Below are positions 54,142 through 63,606 of a stretch of 64,000 nt of DNA, in pieces (the first letter of the stretch is position 1; every line of letters begins with the position of its first letter). A program made the position numbers and the translations under genes. The DNA is from Sedimentibacter hydroxybenzoicus DSM 7310 (lineage in GTDB: Bacteria; Bacillota; Clostridia; Tissierellales; Sedimentibacteraceae). The stretch is taken from positions 23,858 to 87,857 of the forward strand of contig NZ_JACBNQ010000015.1 in assembly GCF_013403245.1 (NCBI RefSeq), read 5' to 3'. A model generated the notes under the pieces. The model did no database searches. It was not told the DNA's origin and worked only from the letters and a program-made list of their open reading frames with translations.

Positions 54142-54974
54142 TTTACTTTCTCCAGCATTTTTAATGTATTTTCAAGAGTGTTTTTCAATACGAACGTTCT
54201 GTAGCATGAAGAACCCTCGGCGTCATCAAGTACTTTGCTTTGTTGAAATCCGATTATTCTGTTTATTTTATCGTCATCGCTCATATTTTCACCGTTGATA
54301 AAGCTTTCGATTTCCCGTGATCTGAATGGATGATTTTCCAGCCCGCTGAAAGCTATTTTTATATTATTATCTTTTTTAATTGCTGCTACGGTCAGAAGAG
54401 GGTATGCTATTTTGTCACTTTTCGTTTTCTTTACATGCACATATGGAAATGATAAGTAATTACTGTCTGTTATTATTTCAGATAATATTTCTCCGGGCAT
54501 AAGTCTGAGCTTTTTGTCAAATATCTGGTTAATCTGAACCTCGCGTTTTCCGTTCTTCCCGTATATTACGGCTCTGCTTTCACATATCATCAGGGGCAGA
54601 AGTGTTTCCTTGTAAATTATTGTACCGCAAATATTTCCTCCTATGGTGAGTCTGCACTGCACAGTGTGATCGGCTATTCGCGCGGCAGTCTGACCAAGGA
54701 GAGGAAACAACCCGGATTCGGATATTTGGCTGAGCGTTACTGCCGAGCCTATGATTAATTTATTATCAAGCATTTCAATTCTGCAGCATTCTGGTATACC
54801 TTTCAAATCAATGACTGCATCCATGTGCAGGTTATTTGCACGGGACATGGTTATTATTTCCGAGCCTCCCCCATAATATAAAGGAGTCTTTCCCTGCCCC
54901 TTAATATAATCATATAAATCAAATGCCTCTTTCAGAGTATCGGGCTTATAGTATTCAAATTTAAATGGTATCAT
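54138..54974 (-). CDS. Molybdenum hydroxylase, FAD-binding subunit (CoxM/XdhB-type)
   Basis: 278 residues. FAD-binding motifs YYGGGSEI (~35-42) and LTIGGNICGTI (~110-120), followed by the CO dehydrogenase flavoprotein C-terminal fold. It carries FAD, which accepts electrons from the Fe-S subunit. ATG 54974 overlaps the large-subunit stop and the stop overlaps the next gene, showing a tightly coupled operon. The family assignment is clear; the final electron acceptor is unknown. Confidence 0.88.
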   Translation of the reverse strand: MIPFKFEYYKPDTLKEAFDLYDYIKGQGKTPLYYGGGSEIITMSRANNLHMDAVIDLKGIPECCRIEMLDNKLIIGSAVTLSQISESGLFPLLGQTAARIADHTVQCRLTIGGNICGTIIYKETLLPLMICESRAVIYGKNGKREVQINQIFDKKLRLMPGEILSEIITDSNYLSFPYVHVKKTKSDKIAYPLLTVAAIKKDNNIKIAFSGLENHPFRSREIESFINGENMSDDDKINRIIGFQQSKVLDDAEGSSCYRTFVLKNTLENTLKMLEKVK

Positions 54975-57295
54975 TTTAAACTCCTGACCTTATTCCAAAT
55001 GTATTCCGGTGTACTAGGCAGCATATCAATATCCGTATCAACTGCCAAGGATATTGCATTTCCCAGTGCACCGGGTATACCTATTATCCCGTGCTCTGCC
55101 ATACCTCTTGCTCCGAAGGGAGCGGACAAATCCGGAGTTTCTACAAAATCAACAATATATTCGGGATTTTCTCCGTAACGCATCATTTTATATGTTCTGA
55201 AGCTTGTGGACTTCATAACGCCGTCTTCGCCGTACAAAAATTCCTCTCTGCTGCCTAATCCAAGACCCATATTCATACCTCCCATTATGAGACCTTTTGC
55301 AGTCTTGGGGTTTAAGGTTCTGCCCATGTCGATTACCGCAGCGGCCCGAACAAACCTGTATGTATAGTCTGTCCGGTCAAATTCTATTTCAACGGCCTGA
55401 GCTCCGAGCGTCCATGAGGAGCCTGCCTTTCCTGTTCCTGTTTCTTGGGCCAGCTCAGTAAGACGGCTCATAATATAGCTTCCTCTTCCAAAAATATGCC
55501 CTTGAGTTGCGTTGCCGTTTGTATCTTTAATTCCATGCACAATATCACGGAAATGAACATATATGGCAGGGTCTTCTTTCAGATAAACTCTCATATCCGC
55601 AACATCCAAGGCTTCCGTCGAGCATTTGATTATACTTGCTCCGGCAGTCTTCAACTGCATTATTAAATCATCAGCAGCTCTTAAAGCAGCGTTGCCTGCC
55701 ATGTATGTGCTCATGCTTGCCACAGTCTTCCAATGGAGCGGACTTGTTTGTGTATTAACATTCATAGATACATTTATTTTACTTAAAGGCATCTTGAGTC
55801 TTTCAGCAATAATTTGAGCAAGTACAGTCTTGGAACCGGAACCTATTTCTACAACTCCGCAGTTTATATTGATGCTTCCGTCACTGTTAAAGGTGAGAAG
55901 CACACCTGATGCCGCATCTGTAGGGGAATCTGATGTCTTCCAGAAACATCCTACTCCCTTTGTCCTCACCTTTCCGTTTCCCAGTTCAATTTTATTTCCT
56001 TCATCCCAGTCAATTATGGTTTTAAGCTTTTCAATACATGCTGTTAAATCTCCGGTATTGCTCCTGGTTATTTTTACCTGGGTCGGAGATGAATGGCCTG
56101 TTGAAACGGCATTTCTGCTTCTTATTTCAAGCGGATCCAGTCCTAACTTAAGTGCCAGCTTATCCATCATCCTCTCCATGCAGAAAGCATGCTCCGCATG
56201 GCTGAATCCTCTGAATGATGTTGAATATGTGTGGTTTGTGTAGACTCCCAGACAGTCACACTGCAAATTATCAATGTTGTATGGTCCTGAGCAGTCAACG
56301 GCAATCGCTTTTGCAAGCCGGCATGAAATAGTAGAATATGCTCCTCCGTCAATCAGGAAAGTCATTTCAGCAGCCTTTATTATTCCGCTGTCATCAGCAC
56401 CGAGCTTGATTTTTGCCTCCAGACCCATTTTGCATGGGGCAGAGCATATATCTTCCTCCCTGCTGTCAGATACTTTAACCGGCCTTCCGCCAACAGACCT
56501 TGAAGCCAGATAAGCCAATATTTCCAAATAAACTGCTGCCTTTCCTCCGAATGCTCCTCCAACTAAGGGAGTGTGAACCACAATCTTACCCTCATCTATT
56601 TTAAAATACTTGCTTAGATTTTCTTTAATGTTGAATGGTGCCTGAGTTGATGTGTTTATTATAACTGTGCCGTCAGACAGTATTTCAGCCCTTGCATTCC
56701 GAACCTCCATTGCTGCATGATCTGCCTGAGGCAGCCTGAAGCTTCCTTCAACCACAACCTTGCTTTTATTCCAGCCTGCATTCATGTCTCCCTTTCTGAT
56801 TTTTACAACATGAAATATATTGGAATTTCTCTGCGGATATACATATTTGGATTTCAGATTGTAGCTCATTAGATTTTCATGGATTAGCGGTGCACCCTCC
56901 TTCAAGGCATCGGATACGGAATTAACTGCAGGAAGCTTCCTGTAATCAACTCTTATCATATTGACAGCGCGATGTGCAGTCTGCTCGCAGTCCGCAACTA
57001 CAAGAGCCACAGGCTCACCGTAATATCTTACTCTGTCTGTTGCCAAAGACGGTCTGTCATCAATAAAATCCCCAAACAGCAAGTTGCAGTCCTTACCGGT
57101 GAGTATGGATTTAACGCCCTCCTCCTTCAAAGCTTCAGTTACATCTACAGATAATATCTCTGCATGAGCATATGTGCTGGTAAGCATTTTTGCGTGAAGT
57201 ATACTTTTTACATCTTCATCAATGTTGTATTTTGCGGTGCCGTCAACCTTGTTCCATGCTTCCTTTCTCAGAATATCATTTCCCAGTATAGTCAA
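54971..57295 (-). CDS. Molybdenum hydroxylase, molybdopterin-binding large subunit (xanthine dehydrogenase family)
   Basis: 774 residues. Motifs include GGAFGGKAAVY (~235), TSFRGFSHAEHAF (~350) and the C-terminal GARGMAEHGIIGIPGA (~735-750), whose Glu occupies the catalytic position. It hydroxylates a purine, aldehyde or other heterocycle at a Mo-cytosine-dinucleotide centre. The start is set at TTG 57295 because CGGAGGAAA lies 7 bases upstream; ATG 57322 has no ribosome-binding site. First gene of the operon. The substrate cannot be fixed: the second-shell residues differ from canonical xanthine dehydrogenase, and no maturation (XdhC-like) gene is in the window. Confidence 0.88.
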   Translation of the reverse strand: MTILGNDILRKEAWNKVDGTAKYNIDEDVKSILHAKMLTSTYAHAEILSVDVTEALKEEGVKSILTGKDCNLLFGDFIDDRPSLATDRVRYYGEPVALVVADCEQTAHRAVNMIRVDYRKLPAVNSVSDALKEGAPLIHENLMSYNLKSKYVYPQRNSNIFHVVKIRKGDMNAGWNKSKVVVEGSFRLPQADHAAMEVRNARAEILSDGTVIINTSTQAPFNIKENLSKYFKIDEGKIVVHTPLVGGAFGGKAAVYLEILAYLASRSVGGRPVKVSDSREEDICSAPCKMGLEAKIKLGADDSGIIKAAEMTFLIDGGAYSTISCRLAKAIAVDCSGPYNIDNLQCDCLGVYTNHTYSTSFRGFSHAEHAFCMERMMDKLALKLGLDPLEIRSRNAVSTGHSSPTQVKITRSNTGDLTACIEKLKTIIDWDEGNKIELGNGKVRTKGVGCFWKTSDSPTDAASGVLLTFNSDGSININCGVVEIGSGSKTVLAQIIAERLKMPLSKINVSMNVNTQTSPLHWKTVASMSTYMAGNAALRAADDLIMQLKTAGASIIKCSTEALDVADMRVYLKEDPAIYVHFRDIVHGIKDTNGNATQGHIFGRGSYIMSRLTELAQETGTGKAGSSWTLGAQAVEIEFDRTDYTYRFVRAAAVIDMGRTLNPKTAKGLIMGGMNMGLGLGSREEFLYGEDGVMKSTSFRTYKMMRYGENPEYIVDFVETPDLSAPFGARGMAEHGIIGIPGALGNAISLAVDTDIDMLPSTPEYIWNKVRSLK

Positions 57296-57343
57296 TTTAT
57301 TTCCTCCGTGCTGTTTAATCATTTATATACTTGTCTGTATTTG

Positions 57344-57775
57344 TTAATATTGACTTGTATTACGGAAATTATACCTGCAAAAATATTCTTCATCGGTGAT
57401 GATAATATCCGGAGTAAATTCATTGTATCGCGCCTTATCAATTCCTCTTATGGATATACCTCTGATTATGTTTCCTAAAAAACCATTCGCAGAAGGAAAG
57501 TCCATTTTGACCTGTTTTACGCCCTCAGCATCCTGTTGATGTATAGCTATTTTTATTCCATACTGTTCTTGTAAAATTGCCGCATGACCAACATGATCAT
57601 AATGTCCATGTGTCAAAATTAACAATCCTATTCTATTTATTAGTTTGGTGGCTTTTAATCTCTTTATGAAATTCTTGTCAGCAGCAAAGCCGGCATCAAT
57701 TAAAACTACATTCCCTGTAACTTCATCTTGTAGCAGAAAACAATTCGTATTGGCAGATTTAATTGTAAATATCAT
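57344..57775 (-). pseudogene. Truncated metallo-beta-lactamase-fold hydrolase
   Basis: 143 residues. It starts normally (ATG 57775; IKSANTNCFLL) and holds the metal motif LTHGHYDHVGH (~54-64), but ends just before the expected second half that supplies the later His and Asp ligands (HTPGHT region); full family members have ~210 or more residues. The last codons (FCRYNFRNTSQY) abut the molybdenum hydroxylase operon, so a deletion joined the two. Probably inactive. Confidence 0.7.
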
Positions 57776-57881
57776 TCTATCACCTCTGATAAAGGACGTG
57801 CATTCCTTACAATGTTTTTTTAATTCACCTATAGGAACGGATACTTATACCTAATAATACAGGCGCCCGTTAAATTGGAAT

Positions 57882-58046
57882 TTAATGTTTCTTTTTATCG
57901 TTGAAGTAAATGATAAATGTACCCATGACAGCAACAGAAATTACTGCGCCAAACTCCGGGAAACCTCCTAACAATTCGTGCCCGATTGAAATACCGACCC
58001 AACCGGCGAAAAGTGTTACCACCAATGCAATTATTGACTTTAGCAT
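57882..58046 (-). CDS. 54-aa small membrane protein
   Basis: ATG 58046 lies behind GGAGGAAATAAT. The product has two hydrophobic segments (IIALVVTLFAGWVGISIGHE and FGAVISVAVMGTFIIYF) and ends in DKKKH. No family is recognised; length, codon use and ribosome-binding site indicate a true gene. It may be a two-helix membrane protein. Confidence 0.65.
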   Translation of the reverse strand: MLKSIIALVVTLFAGWVGISIGHELLGGFPEFGAVISVAVMGTFIIYFNDKKKH

Positions 58047-58070
58047 ATTATTTCCTCCATAAATTCTGAT

Positions 58071-58470
58071 TTATCTAATACTGCGTGACAAACGCAGAAA
58101 GCTTTTAGATGTGTTTTCAGCACCATCAGGATTGGGAACGGTTTTATCATCCTCAATCCGTTTTTCAAAAACAAGCCACTTATTATTGATGTAAATTTCT
58201 ATCCTACCCTCTGTTCCGATTTGATATTCATAACCCGTACCAAAATTTGACTGATTATCTTCCGTCGGTATTTCAGAGTCACTAACACTTGATGTGATTT
58301 CTCCGTCCATTAGCCCACAGCGACCGTCAATTTCACTTTCTTTTCCTGTATCATAATACAACTCACCGTTGACCATAACCATTGGAATAACATCAGTATT
58401 TATTTTATCCGTTGCATAGAATGAATAATATGCCGTTCCTCCTATAATTTTGCTATATATAATATGACGA
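58071..58470 (-). pseudogene. C-terminal fragment of a Clostridial exported protein (BlaR1/lipoprotein tail type)
   Basis: Codes for GGTAYYSFYATDKINTDVIP, then MVMVNGELYYDTGKES...NQSNFGTGYEYQIGTEG and a short end. The 'VIPMVMVNGxLYYDTG' and 'NQSNFG.GY.YQ' strings recur at the C-termini of many clostridial BlaR1-like M56 peptidases and lipoproteins as I recall. The frame opens after a stop at ~58471 with no start, signal peptide or ribosome-binding site, so it is the 3' end of a deleted gene. Starting at ATG 58382 would be artificial. Confidence 0.6.
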
Positions 58471-58620
58471 CTTTAAACAGAAATAGTTCCATCTTTATAT
58501 TACCATAAAATACCCAAAACATCTTCTACATTTTGTAAGGAGATATTGCTTTTCATCATAAATAGATAATGACCAAAATTCATCATACGATACAATGAAT
58601 ATAAAACCGAATGGTTTTTC

Positions 58621-58674
58621 TTGACATCTTCAAAACCCACACTATACTGTACTTATAATATAAGCACAGTATAG
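58621..58674 (+). promoter_or_regulatory. Promoter with long palindromic operator
   Basis: TTGACA (58621-58626), 16 bases, TATACT (58643-58648). Overlapping the -10 box is a 33-bp dyad: CTATACTGTACTTAT and ATAAGCACAGTATAG around AAT (14 of 15 pairs). It precedes the truncated GntR gene. Confidence 0.7.
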
Positions 58675-58688
58675 CACAGATAGGATTG

Positions 58689-58805
58689 ATGTTATGGAAA
58701 ATAAACGTAAGCAATAAAAACAGCAAACCCATATATGAGCAAATTACTTTACAGATGAGAAAGTTTAGTCGTATGTTGCTATACCAAAGGAGACAGAAAA
58801 TCTAA
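58689..58805 (+). pseudogene. N-terminal remnant of a YtrA-type GntR regulator
   Basis: ATG 58689 behind ATAGGATTG reads MLWKINVSNKNSKPIYEQIT and LQMRKF, matching the start of YtrA-like GntR proteins (M.I.ls..S.kPIYeQI..Q), then continues into unrelated codons and stops at 58805. The rest of the HTH is missing. Promoter and operator are intact, so regulation outlived its gene. Confidence 0.6.
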
Positions 58806-58920
58806 AAGATAATCGTTTTAAAGATAATAAATTCTGATTCTATCTCAATTCTACCTTTGGTGGGTGTAGTTCTACCTAAAAAAAGATTATAGTTTTTTCA
58901 AGGATAGGGAGGTAATCAAT
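58806..58920. other. Short non-coding stretch before the XRE gene
   Basis: No coding remnant seen. TTCTACC/TACCTTTGG... repeats are weak; the XRE gene has GGGAGGT just upstream of its GTG. Confidence 0.4.
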
Positions 58921-59625
58921 GTGAATCAAGAGAAAATAGGAAATTTTATAGCAAGTTGTAGAAAGGAACAAGGAATGACTCAAGTTCAATTTGCAGAAAA
59001 ACTTGGAATTACAAATAAATCAGTTTCAAAGTGGGAAACCGGAAGATGTTTACCGGATGCATCATTGTTTAAAGACATTTGTTTGCTGCTTAATATTTCA
59101 TTAAATGAATTATTCGCAGGTGAAAGAATAGCCGCAGAAAACAATGAGCAGAAATTTGAGGAAAATTTGATCAGTATTACTACTGAATATCAAAAAAGAG
59201 ATTATCGAGTAATTACAAGTGCATACGTCTTTATTACTATTATCATTGTTAGTATTGCAATAAATATCAGTGTAGGCGGTGCTTGGTTAAAGGGTTCACC
59301 CGTAATGGCTAATTTTCTTTTATCGCTTTTGTGCATTATTTCATGGTTCTTTTTTTCAAAGTTGACACAAGAACATAATTCCTTTCAAAAAGCTTCTTTT
59401 GTCATCAGCACCATTGTTTTTATAACATCTTTGGCTGCTTTTATTTTGGATTTCTTGGATATAGATAGCTATATTACGCTTATAGTCGGTCTGCCTTGTG
59501 AAATTTTGTTCTATGGGCTAAGAATTTTTTTAAACCGGATGCCAATATACGCTTTTGCTGCATTGCTTTCGCTATTCAACCTACTATATACAAGAAAGAA
59601 TATTCGCAGATTAACTGCAAAATAG
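58921..59625 (+). CDS. XRE-family HTH protein with four membrane helices
   Basis: 234 residues. A Cro/C1-type HTH at ~5-62 (RKEQGMTQVQFAEKLGITNK, SVSKWETGRCLPD) is followed by four hydrophobic segments (~98-118, 125-145, 160-180, 185-205). Membrane-bound HTH proteins of this type are common in Clostridia and probably couple envelope signals to transcription. GTG 58921 lies behind GGGAGGTAATC. A 66-aa membrane protein gene follows 14 bases later and is likely co-transcribed. Confidence 0.8.
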   Translation: MNQEKIGNFIASCRKEQGMTQVQFAEKLGITNKSVSKWETGRCLPDASLFKDICLLLNISLNELFAGERIAAENNEQKFEENLISITTEYQKRDYRVITSAYVFITIIIVSIAINISVGGAWLKGSPVMANFLLSLLCIISWFFFSKLTQEHNSFQKASFVISTIVFITSLAAFILDFLDIDSYITLIVGLPCEILFYGLRIFLNRMPIYAFAALLSLFNLLYTRKNIRRLTAK

Positions 59626-59639
59626 AAAGGAGAAACAAA

Positions 59640-59840
59640 ATGTATATGATTTTATCATCGGTCATGATGTGCGTAGGGTTGCTATTGCTTTTCCTGCCCC
59701 ACAATATAATGCAACATAAAATAATGCTTAGGAAGTTCTCAATCGGGTTTCGTTTATTTGGAGGAGCTTTAACACTGTTTGGGCTTGGTGCGGTTTTTGC
59801 CATATCGTCCGGAGACATTATATTGCCACTAATAAAATAA
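59640..59840 (+). CDS. 66-aa small membrane protein
   Basis: ATG 59640 lies behind GAAAGGAGAA. Two hydrophobic segments (ILSSVMMCVGLLLLFLP and FGGALTLFGLGAVFAIS) flank a basic loop. It directly follows the XRE membrane protein gene and may be its partner or target. No family is recognised. Confidence 0.7.
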   Translation: MYMILSSVMMCVGLLLLFLPHNIMQHKIMLRKFSIGFRLFGGALTLFGLGAVFAISSGDIILPLIK

Positions 59841-59938
59841 TGGATTTATGGATGGTGTTTAAGTTACCCCTTTTTAAGGACATGGCGGTATCAAAGGGGT
59901 ATCGTCGTGTCTGTTTTTACATGCTATTAATTGTATCA

Positions 59939-60598
59939 TCAATATATTTCCGTAGCACGACCATACCAAGGATTCGTCCAACCATCAGAACCTTCGTGAT
60001 AGTAAATAGTGGGGAATGTTAAATCGAACAAATAATTACCGGTTTGAGGTGCATCTCCTTCAAAGTAAACAGATTGTAAATTGGGGCAGTCAGCAAATGC
60101 ACAGTGCCAAATAACAGTTACACTTGCTGGAATTGTAATCTCTTTCAAGTTATGACAGCTATAAAATGCATTATCTAAAATTTTGGTCACACCCTCCGGA
60201 ATAACAACCGAAGTTAACTTGGTGCAATAATAAAAGGCATTATCTTGAATTTCAGTCACACCTTCCGGAATAACAACTGAAGTTAACGTGGTACAATACT
60301 CAAAGGCTCCTATTCTCTCAGGTGTATGTCCAATAGCGGTTACTTTTTTTCCATCAATTTCCCCCGGTATTTCTATACTTATATCCTGACCCGTGTATTT
60401 TGTGATAGTTATTGTATTATCATGGTTAACCACGAACTGATAATCTCCAGACACCATATTTATTGATTCATCGCTATTTGCTGGTGGATCTGGTATTTCT
60501 GAAGAACCATCATTTTGTGAACAAGCACTAAAAATGAACAGTAGTATAAACGATAGAAGAATAGTAACTGTCGGCTTTAAAAGGTTTTTATATTTCAT
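59939..60598 (-). CDS. BspA-type leucine-rich-repeat lipoprotein
   Basis: 219 residues. Lipoprotein signal with lipobox FIFSAC (Cys ~25 from ATG 60598), a Ser/Pro linker, then four LRR_5 repeats at ~95-185 (FEYCTTLTSVVIPEGVTEIQ, NAFYYCTKLTSVVIPEGVTK) and a C-terminal cap. ATG 60598 behind CGGAG is preferred over an upstream ATG. LRR_5/BspA proteins act at the cell surface in adhesion or ligand binding. Two repeats are almost identical (CTTLTSVVIPEGVT / CTKLTSVVIPEGVT), indicating recent duplication. Confidence 0.8.
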   Translation of the reverse strand: MKYKNLLKPTVTILLSFILLFIFSACSQNDGSSEIPDPPANSDESINMVSGDYQFVVNHDNTITITKYTGQDISIEIPGEIDGKKVTAIGHTPERIGAFEYCTTLTSVVIPEGVTEIQDNAFYYCTKLTSVVIPEGVTKILDNAFYSCHNLKEITIPASVTVIWHCAFADCPNLQSVYFEGDAPQTGNYLFDLTFPTIYYHEGSDGWTNPWYGRATEIY

Positions 60599-60785
60599 TT
60601 TACTAATCACTCCGATATTTATTAATTTATATAATTTAAAAAATCTTTCACTTGGTTTCATTTTACTTATTTCCTATAAAGACGAGTTAGAACATATTTT
60701 GTTCCAAAATTATCACATATCATCTTAAATGTAATAAATATTTTTGCCTTATGACAGATGTTCAAGTTGTTTTTAAACTAACAGC

Positions 60786-61427
60786 TTAAAGATATTGTTC
60801 CATTAACTGTTCCAAACCAATCTCTGATGTTAACTTTTCAAGATTATTAAATATCTTCTCTTCGTCCCAGTTCCACCATTGAAGCTTCAGCAAAAATTCA
60901 ACCTTTTCATCGCTAAATCGTTTCTTAATAAATTTAGCTGGATTGCCACCATATATTGTATACGGCTCAATGTTTTTTCCCACAGTTGAGTTAGTAGCAA
61001 TAATTGCACCATCACCAATTTTAACACCTGGCATAATGGTTACATTTTGCCCTATCCAAACATCGTTACCTACCACTGTGTCCCCCTTGAAAGGCAATTG
61101 TTCTACTGTCGGAGTGACCTTTTCCCATCCCCCTCCAAAGATATTAAAGGGATAGGTTGTAATTCCCTCCATTCTGTGATTTGCACCGTTCATAATAAAT
61201 TTTACACCCTCTGCAGTTGCACAGAACTTCCCTATTATCAGTTTGTCTCCCAGGAACTCGTAGTGATGCTCTATATTATTATAGAATTCCTCCGGAGAAT
61301 TTTTATTATCGCTATAATAGGTATACTCCCCAATCTCAACATTACTCCTTTTAGGCAAATTGCTTATAAAACAAACTGTCTTTATATTTTCATTTGGATA
61401 AAGTTTGTTCTTATCCGGTCCAATCAT
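60786..61427 (-). CDS. vat: Vat-like streptogramin A acetyltransferase
   Basis: 213 residues of the CatB/Vat left-handed beta-helix family. It begins MIGPDKNKLYP, has GANHRMEGITTYPF with the catalytic His (~76), hexapeptide repeats VVGNDVWIGQNVTIMPGVKI (~115-134) and the C-terminal AKFIKKRF. Vat enzymes acetylate streptogramin A with acetyl-CoA. ATG 61427 lies behind AAGGAG; GTG 61436 is less likely. The upstream 33-residue remnant of a virginiamycin B lyase supports a streptogramin role, because vat and vgb are known as a pair. Related XAT enzymes acetylate chloramphenicol, so the substrate is not proved. Confidence 0.82.
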   Translation of the reverse strand: MIGPDKNKLYPNENIKTVCFISNLPKRSNVEIGEYTYYSDNKNSPEEFYNNIEHHYEFLGDKLIIGKFCATAEGVKFIMNGANHRMEGITTYPFNIFGGGWEKVTPTVEQLPFKGDTVVGNDVWIGQNVTIMPGVKIGDGAIIATNSTVGKNIEPYTIYGGNPAKFIKKRFSDEKVEFLLKLQWWNWDEEKIFNNLEKLTSEIGLEQLMEQYL

Positions 61428-61483
61428 AAATATCACTCCTTCTGGTTATCTTAACCTACACATAAACATATAATTTCAATCAA

Positions 61484-61584
61484 TTAATAGATTAACTGAC
61501 CAATCTTACCACATTCCTCTGTAAACCATATTGCTCCGTCTGGTTCTACAGTAATTACGTACATCTTGGTAATCCCATTTTTAT
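61484..61584 (-). pseudogene. C-terminal remnant of virginiamycin B lyase (Vgb)
   Basis: Frame KNGITKMYVITVEPDGAIWF followed by TEECGKIGQLIY and a stop at 61484. This matches the last blade of the Vgb propeller, whose known members end ...DGETIWFAMECDKIGKL. The rest of the ~290-codon gene is missing; a stop precedes the fragment. It lies between the tet and vat genes on the same strand. Confidence 0.65.
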
Positions 61585-61599
61585 TTTAATTACTTGATT

Positions 61600-63549
61600 T
61601 TAATTTTCATCTTGTTTCTGAAATAAATATCTTAATCCCTCCTTGTTACTATCATTACTTCTAATATCATTAATTATAGGCTCACCACTATATATATCAT
61701 AACCGCAAGGCTCAGTAATAAAAATACCCTTTCCATTTGAATAGGAAAGTATTTCTGCCTGGTAAGATTTTGATGTATTAACAGGTATTTTCCCAGTTAA
61801 AGTTGTCTCCTCTCCTTTAGCTATTATATCAGCAATAGAAGCCCTCATCTTCCCAAGGTCACTCATGGCTCTCCCGCAAAAATCATTTGGAACCTGAACT
61901 GTATATTTTAAATAAGGTTCTAATATTTCAGTTCCTGATTTTCGAAGTGCTTCCCAGAATACATACGGTGTTAAATTCCTAAAGTCTGAAGGGGTACTGA
62001 CAGGGCTATAGTATAATCCATAGATAAAAGTTACCTTCAAATCTGTAATTTCCCATCCATAAAGCCCTTCTTTACAAGCCTTTTCTACAGCATCTTTTAC
62101 CGCATGTTGAAATGAATTATTCAGATATCCATAGGACACCTTGGTCTCATACAATAATCCTGATCCTATCGGTAGAGGCTCTATGGACAATCCAATAGAT
62201 GCCCAATAAGGATTTGGGGGAACTTCTATATGAATCACTGCTTCAGAGTTTCTTTTAGGGCGTTCTTTATATATTGTTTTCAATTCACCAAATTTAGCAT
62301 CTATTTTGTATCTGTTTTTAAGTAGTGATTCTATTACTTCCATTTGAATATTTCCAAATAGTTTCAATATGATTTCTTCTGTATCTCCGTTAATTTCACA
62401 ATCCAAAAATGGATCTTCTTCGGTTAGTTCAAATAATGCTCCTATCAGTTTGCTTCTTTTGCTTAAATCATAAGGTTTAATTGATGCTCTTAATGCTGGT
62501 TCGGATATCTTTATATCTAAAATCTCATCATTTTTCTTACCAATAAAATCACCTATCTTCAGAGAATTGGCATTGGAAATAATAGCGATATCCCCACTAT
62601 TAACCTGATCCACCTTCACAATTTCTCCATTCATAATTGATTCCAGACTTTTTATTTTGAAGATTTCTTCTGTGCCATTTATAAGAACATCTTGACGTGT
62701 CCTTATATTCCCGCTGAATACTCTTAAGAAAGTAATCTTACGAGATTCTTCATCCCTATCAATCTTATAAACATATGCAGACAAATTATCTGCAGTATTA
62801 TCATTATTTATGGGAAGATAGTTTGTAATAGCAAATAATAGTTCATCAATCCCAATATTTTTTAGAGCAGAACCGTGAAAAACAGGATAAAGATTGCAGT
62901 TATTAATCCCATCTAAAAATGCATTATGATATTCTTTTTCTGTAATGACATAGCCATTTATATATTTTTCTAATAAATTATCATTTATATCTAATAATTT
63001 TTCTGATATTTGATCCTGAATTACTTTATCATCCTTTATGTTTATCAATTCAAAATCATCTTTATCCTCTATTCTAACCGATTGCATTATTGCAAGATCA
63101 GGAGTTAATTTCCCACGCATTTGATTGTATATTTCATCTAAACACACTCCCTTTCTGTCTATTTTATTCACAAATATAATTGTTGGAATATTTAATTTCA
63201 CCAAAGTATTAAAAATTATTTTGGTTTGAACTTGAATTCCTTCTTTTGCTGAGATTACTAAAACAGCACCATCCAACACTCTCAGAGTTCGTTCGACCTC
63301 GGCTATAAAATCCATATGTCCGGGGGTATCTATGATATTAACCTTTGTATCATTGTAATTAAATGAAACCGTAGATGCCCGTATAGTTATTCCCCTATCT
63401 CTTTCAAGTTCCATTGAATCTGTTATTGTTGTACCATTATCGACCCTTCCTATTTTATTAATCGCGCCACTTTTATACAATAAACATTCTGTAACAGTTG
63501 TTTTTCCTGCATCAACATGTGCTAAGATTCCTATATTAATAATTTTCAT
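61600..63549 (-). CDS. Ribosomal protection tetracycline resistance protein (TetB(P)-like)
   Basis: 649-residue EF-G-like GTPase, close to the 652 residues of TetB(P) and clearly of the Tet(M/O/W) group. G1 AHVDAGKTT (~10-18), G2/switch RGITIRAS (~53), G3 DTPGHMDF (~74-81), G4 NKIDR (~128-132), and the C-terminal ribosome-contacting domain (YYSPVSTPSDFR ~510). It releases tetracycline from the ribosome. ATG 63549 lies behind ATGGAGG. It is controlled by a leader with promoter, upstream ORF and attenuator. The sequence is diverged from common Tet proteins in codon use and residues, so a chromosomal, old allele is likely. Confidence 0.88.
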   Translation of the reverse strand: MKIINIGILAHVDAGKTTVTECLLYKSGAINKIGRVDNGTTITDSMELERDRGITIRASTVSFNYNDTKVNIIDTPGHMDFIAEVERTLRVLDGAVLVISAKEGIQVQTKIIFNTLVKLNIPTIIFVNKIDRKGVCLDEIYNQMRGKLTPDLAIMQSVRIEDKDDFELINIKDDKVIQDQISEKLLDINDNLLEKYINGYVITEKEYHNAFLDGINNCNLYPVFHGSALKNIGIDELLFAITNYLPINNDNTADNLSAYVYKIDRDEESRKITFLRVFSGNIRTRQDVLINGTEEIFKIKSLESIMNGEIVKVDQVNSGDIAIISNANSLKIGDFIGKKNDEILDIKISEPALRASIKPYDLSKRSKLIGALFELTEEDPFLDCEINGDTEEIILKLFGNIQMEVIESLLKNRYKIDAKFGELKTIYKERPKRNSEAVIHIEVPPNPYWASIGLSIEPLPIGSGLLYETKVSYGYLNNSFQHAVKDAVEKACKEGLYGWEITDLKVTFIYGLYYSPVSTPSDFRNLTPYVFWEALRKSGTEILEPYLKYTVQVPNDFCGRAMSDLGKMRASIADIIAKGEETTLTGKIPVNTSKSYQAEILSYSNGKGIFITEPCGYDIYSGEPIINDIRSNDSNKEGLRYLFQKQDEN

Positions 63550-63570
63550 TTTATGCCTCCATAATTATAT

Positions 63571-63606
63571 AAAAATCCCCTGTGATAAATACTCTCTTCA
63601 CAGGGG
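63571..63606 (-). terminator. Attenuator in the tet leader
   Basis: On the minus strand CCCCTGTGA and TCACAGGGG (9-bp stem) followed by ATTTTTATATAA, ending about 20 bases before the ATG and thus inside the transcribed leader. Confidence 0.72.

Noticed and set aside
58071..58382. 103-aa protein beginning MVMVNGELYYDTG as a complete gene
   Set aside because: The homologous stretch continues upstream of that ATG without start or signal peptide, so it is a fragment.
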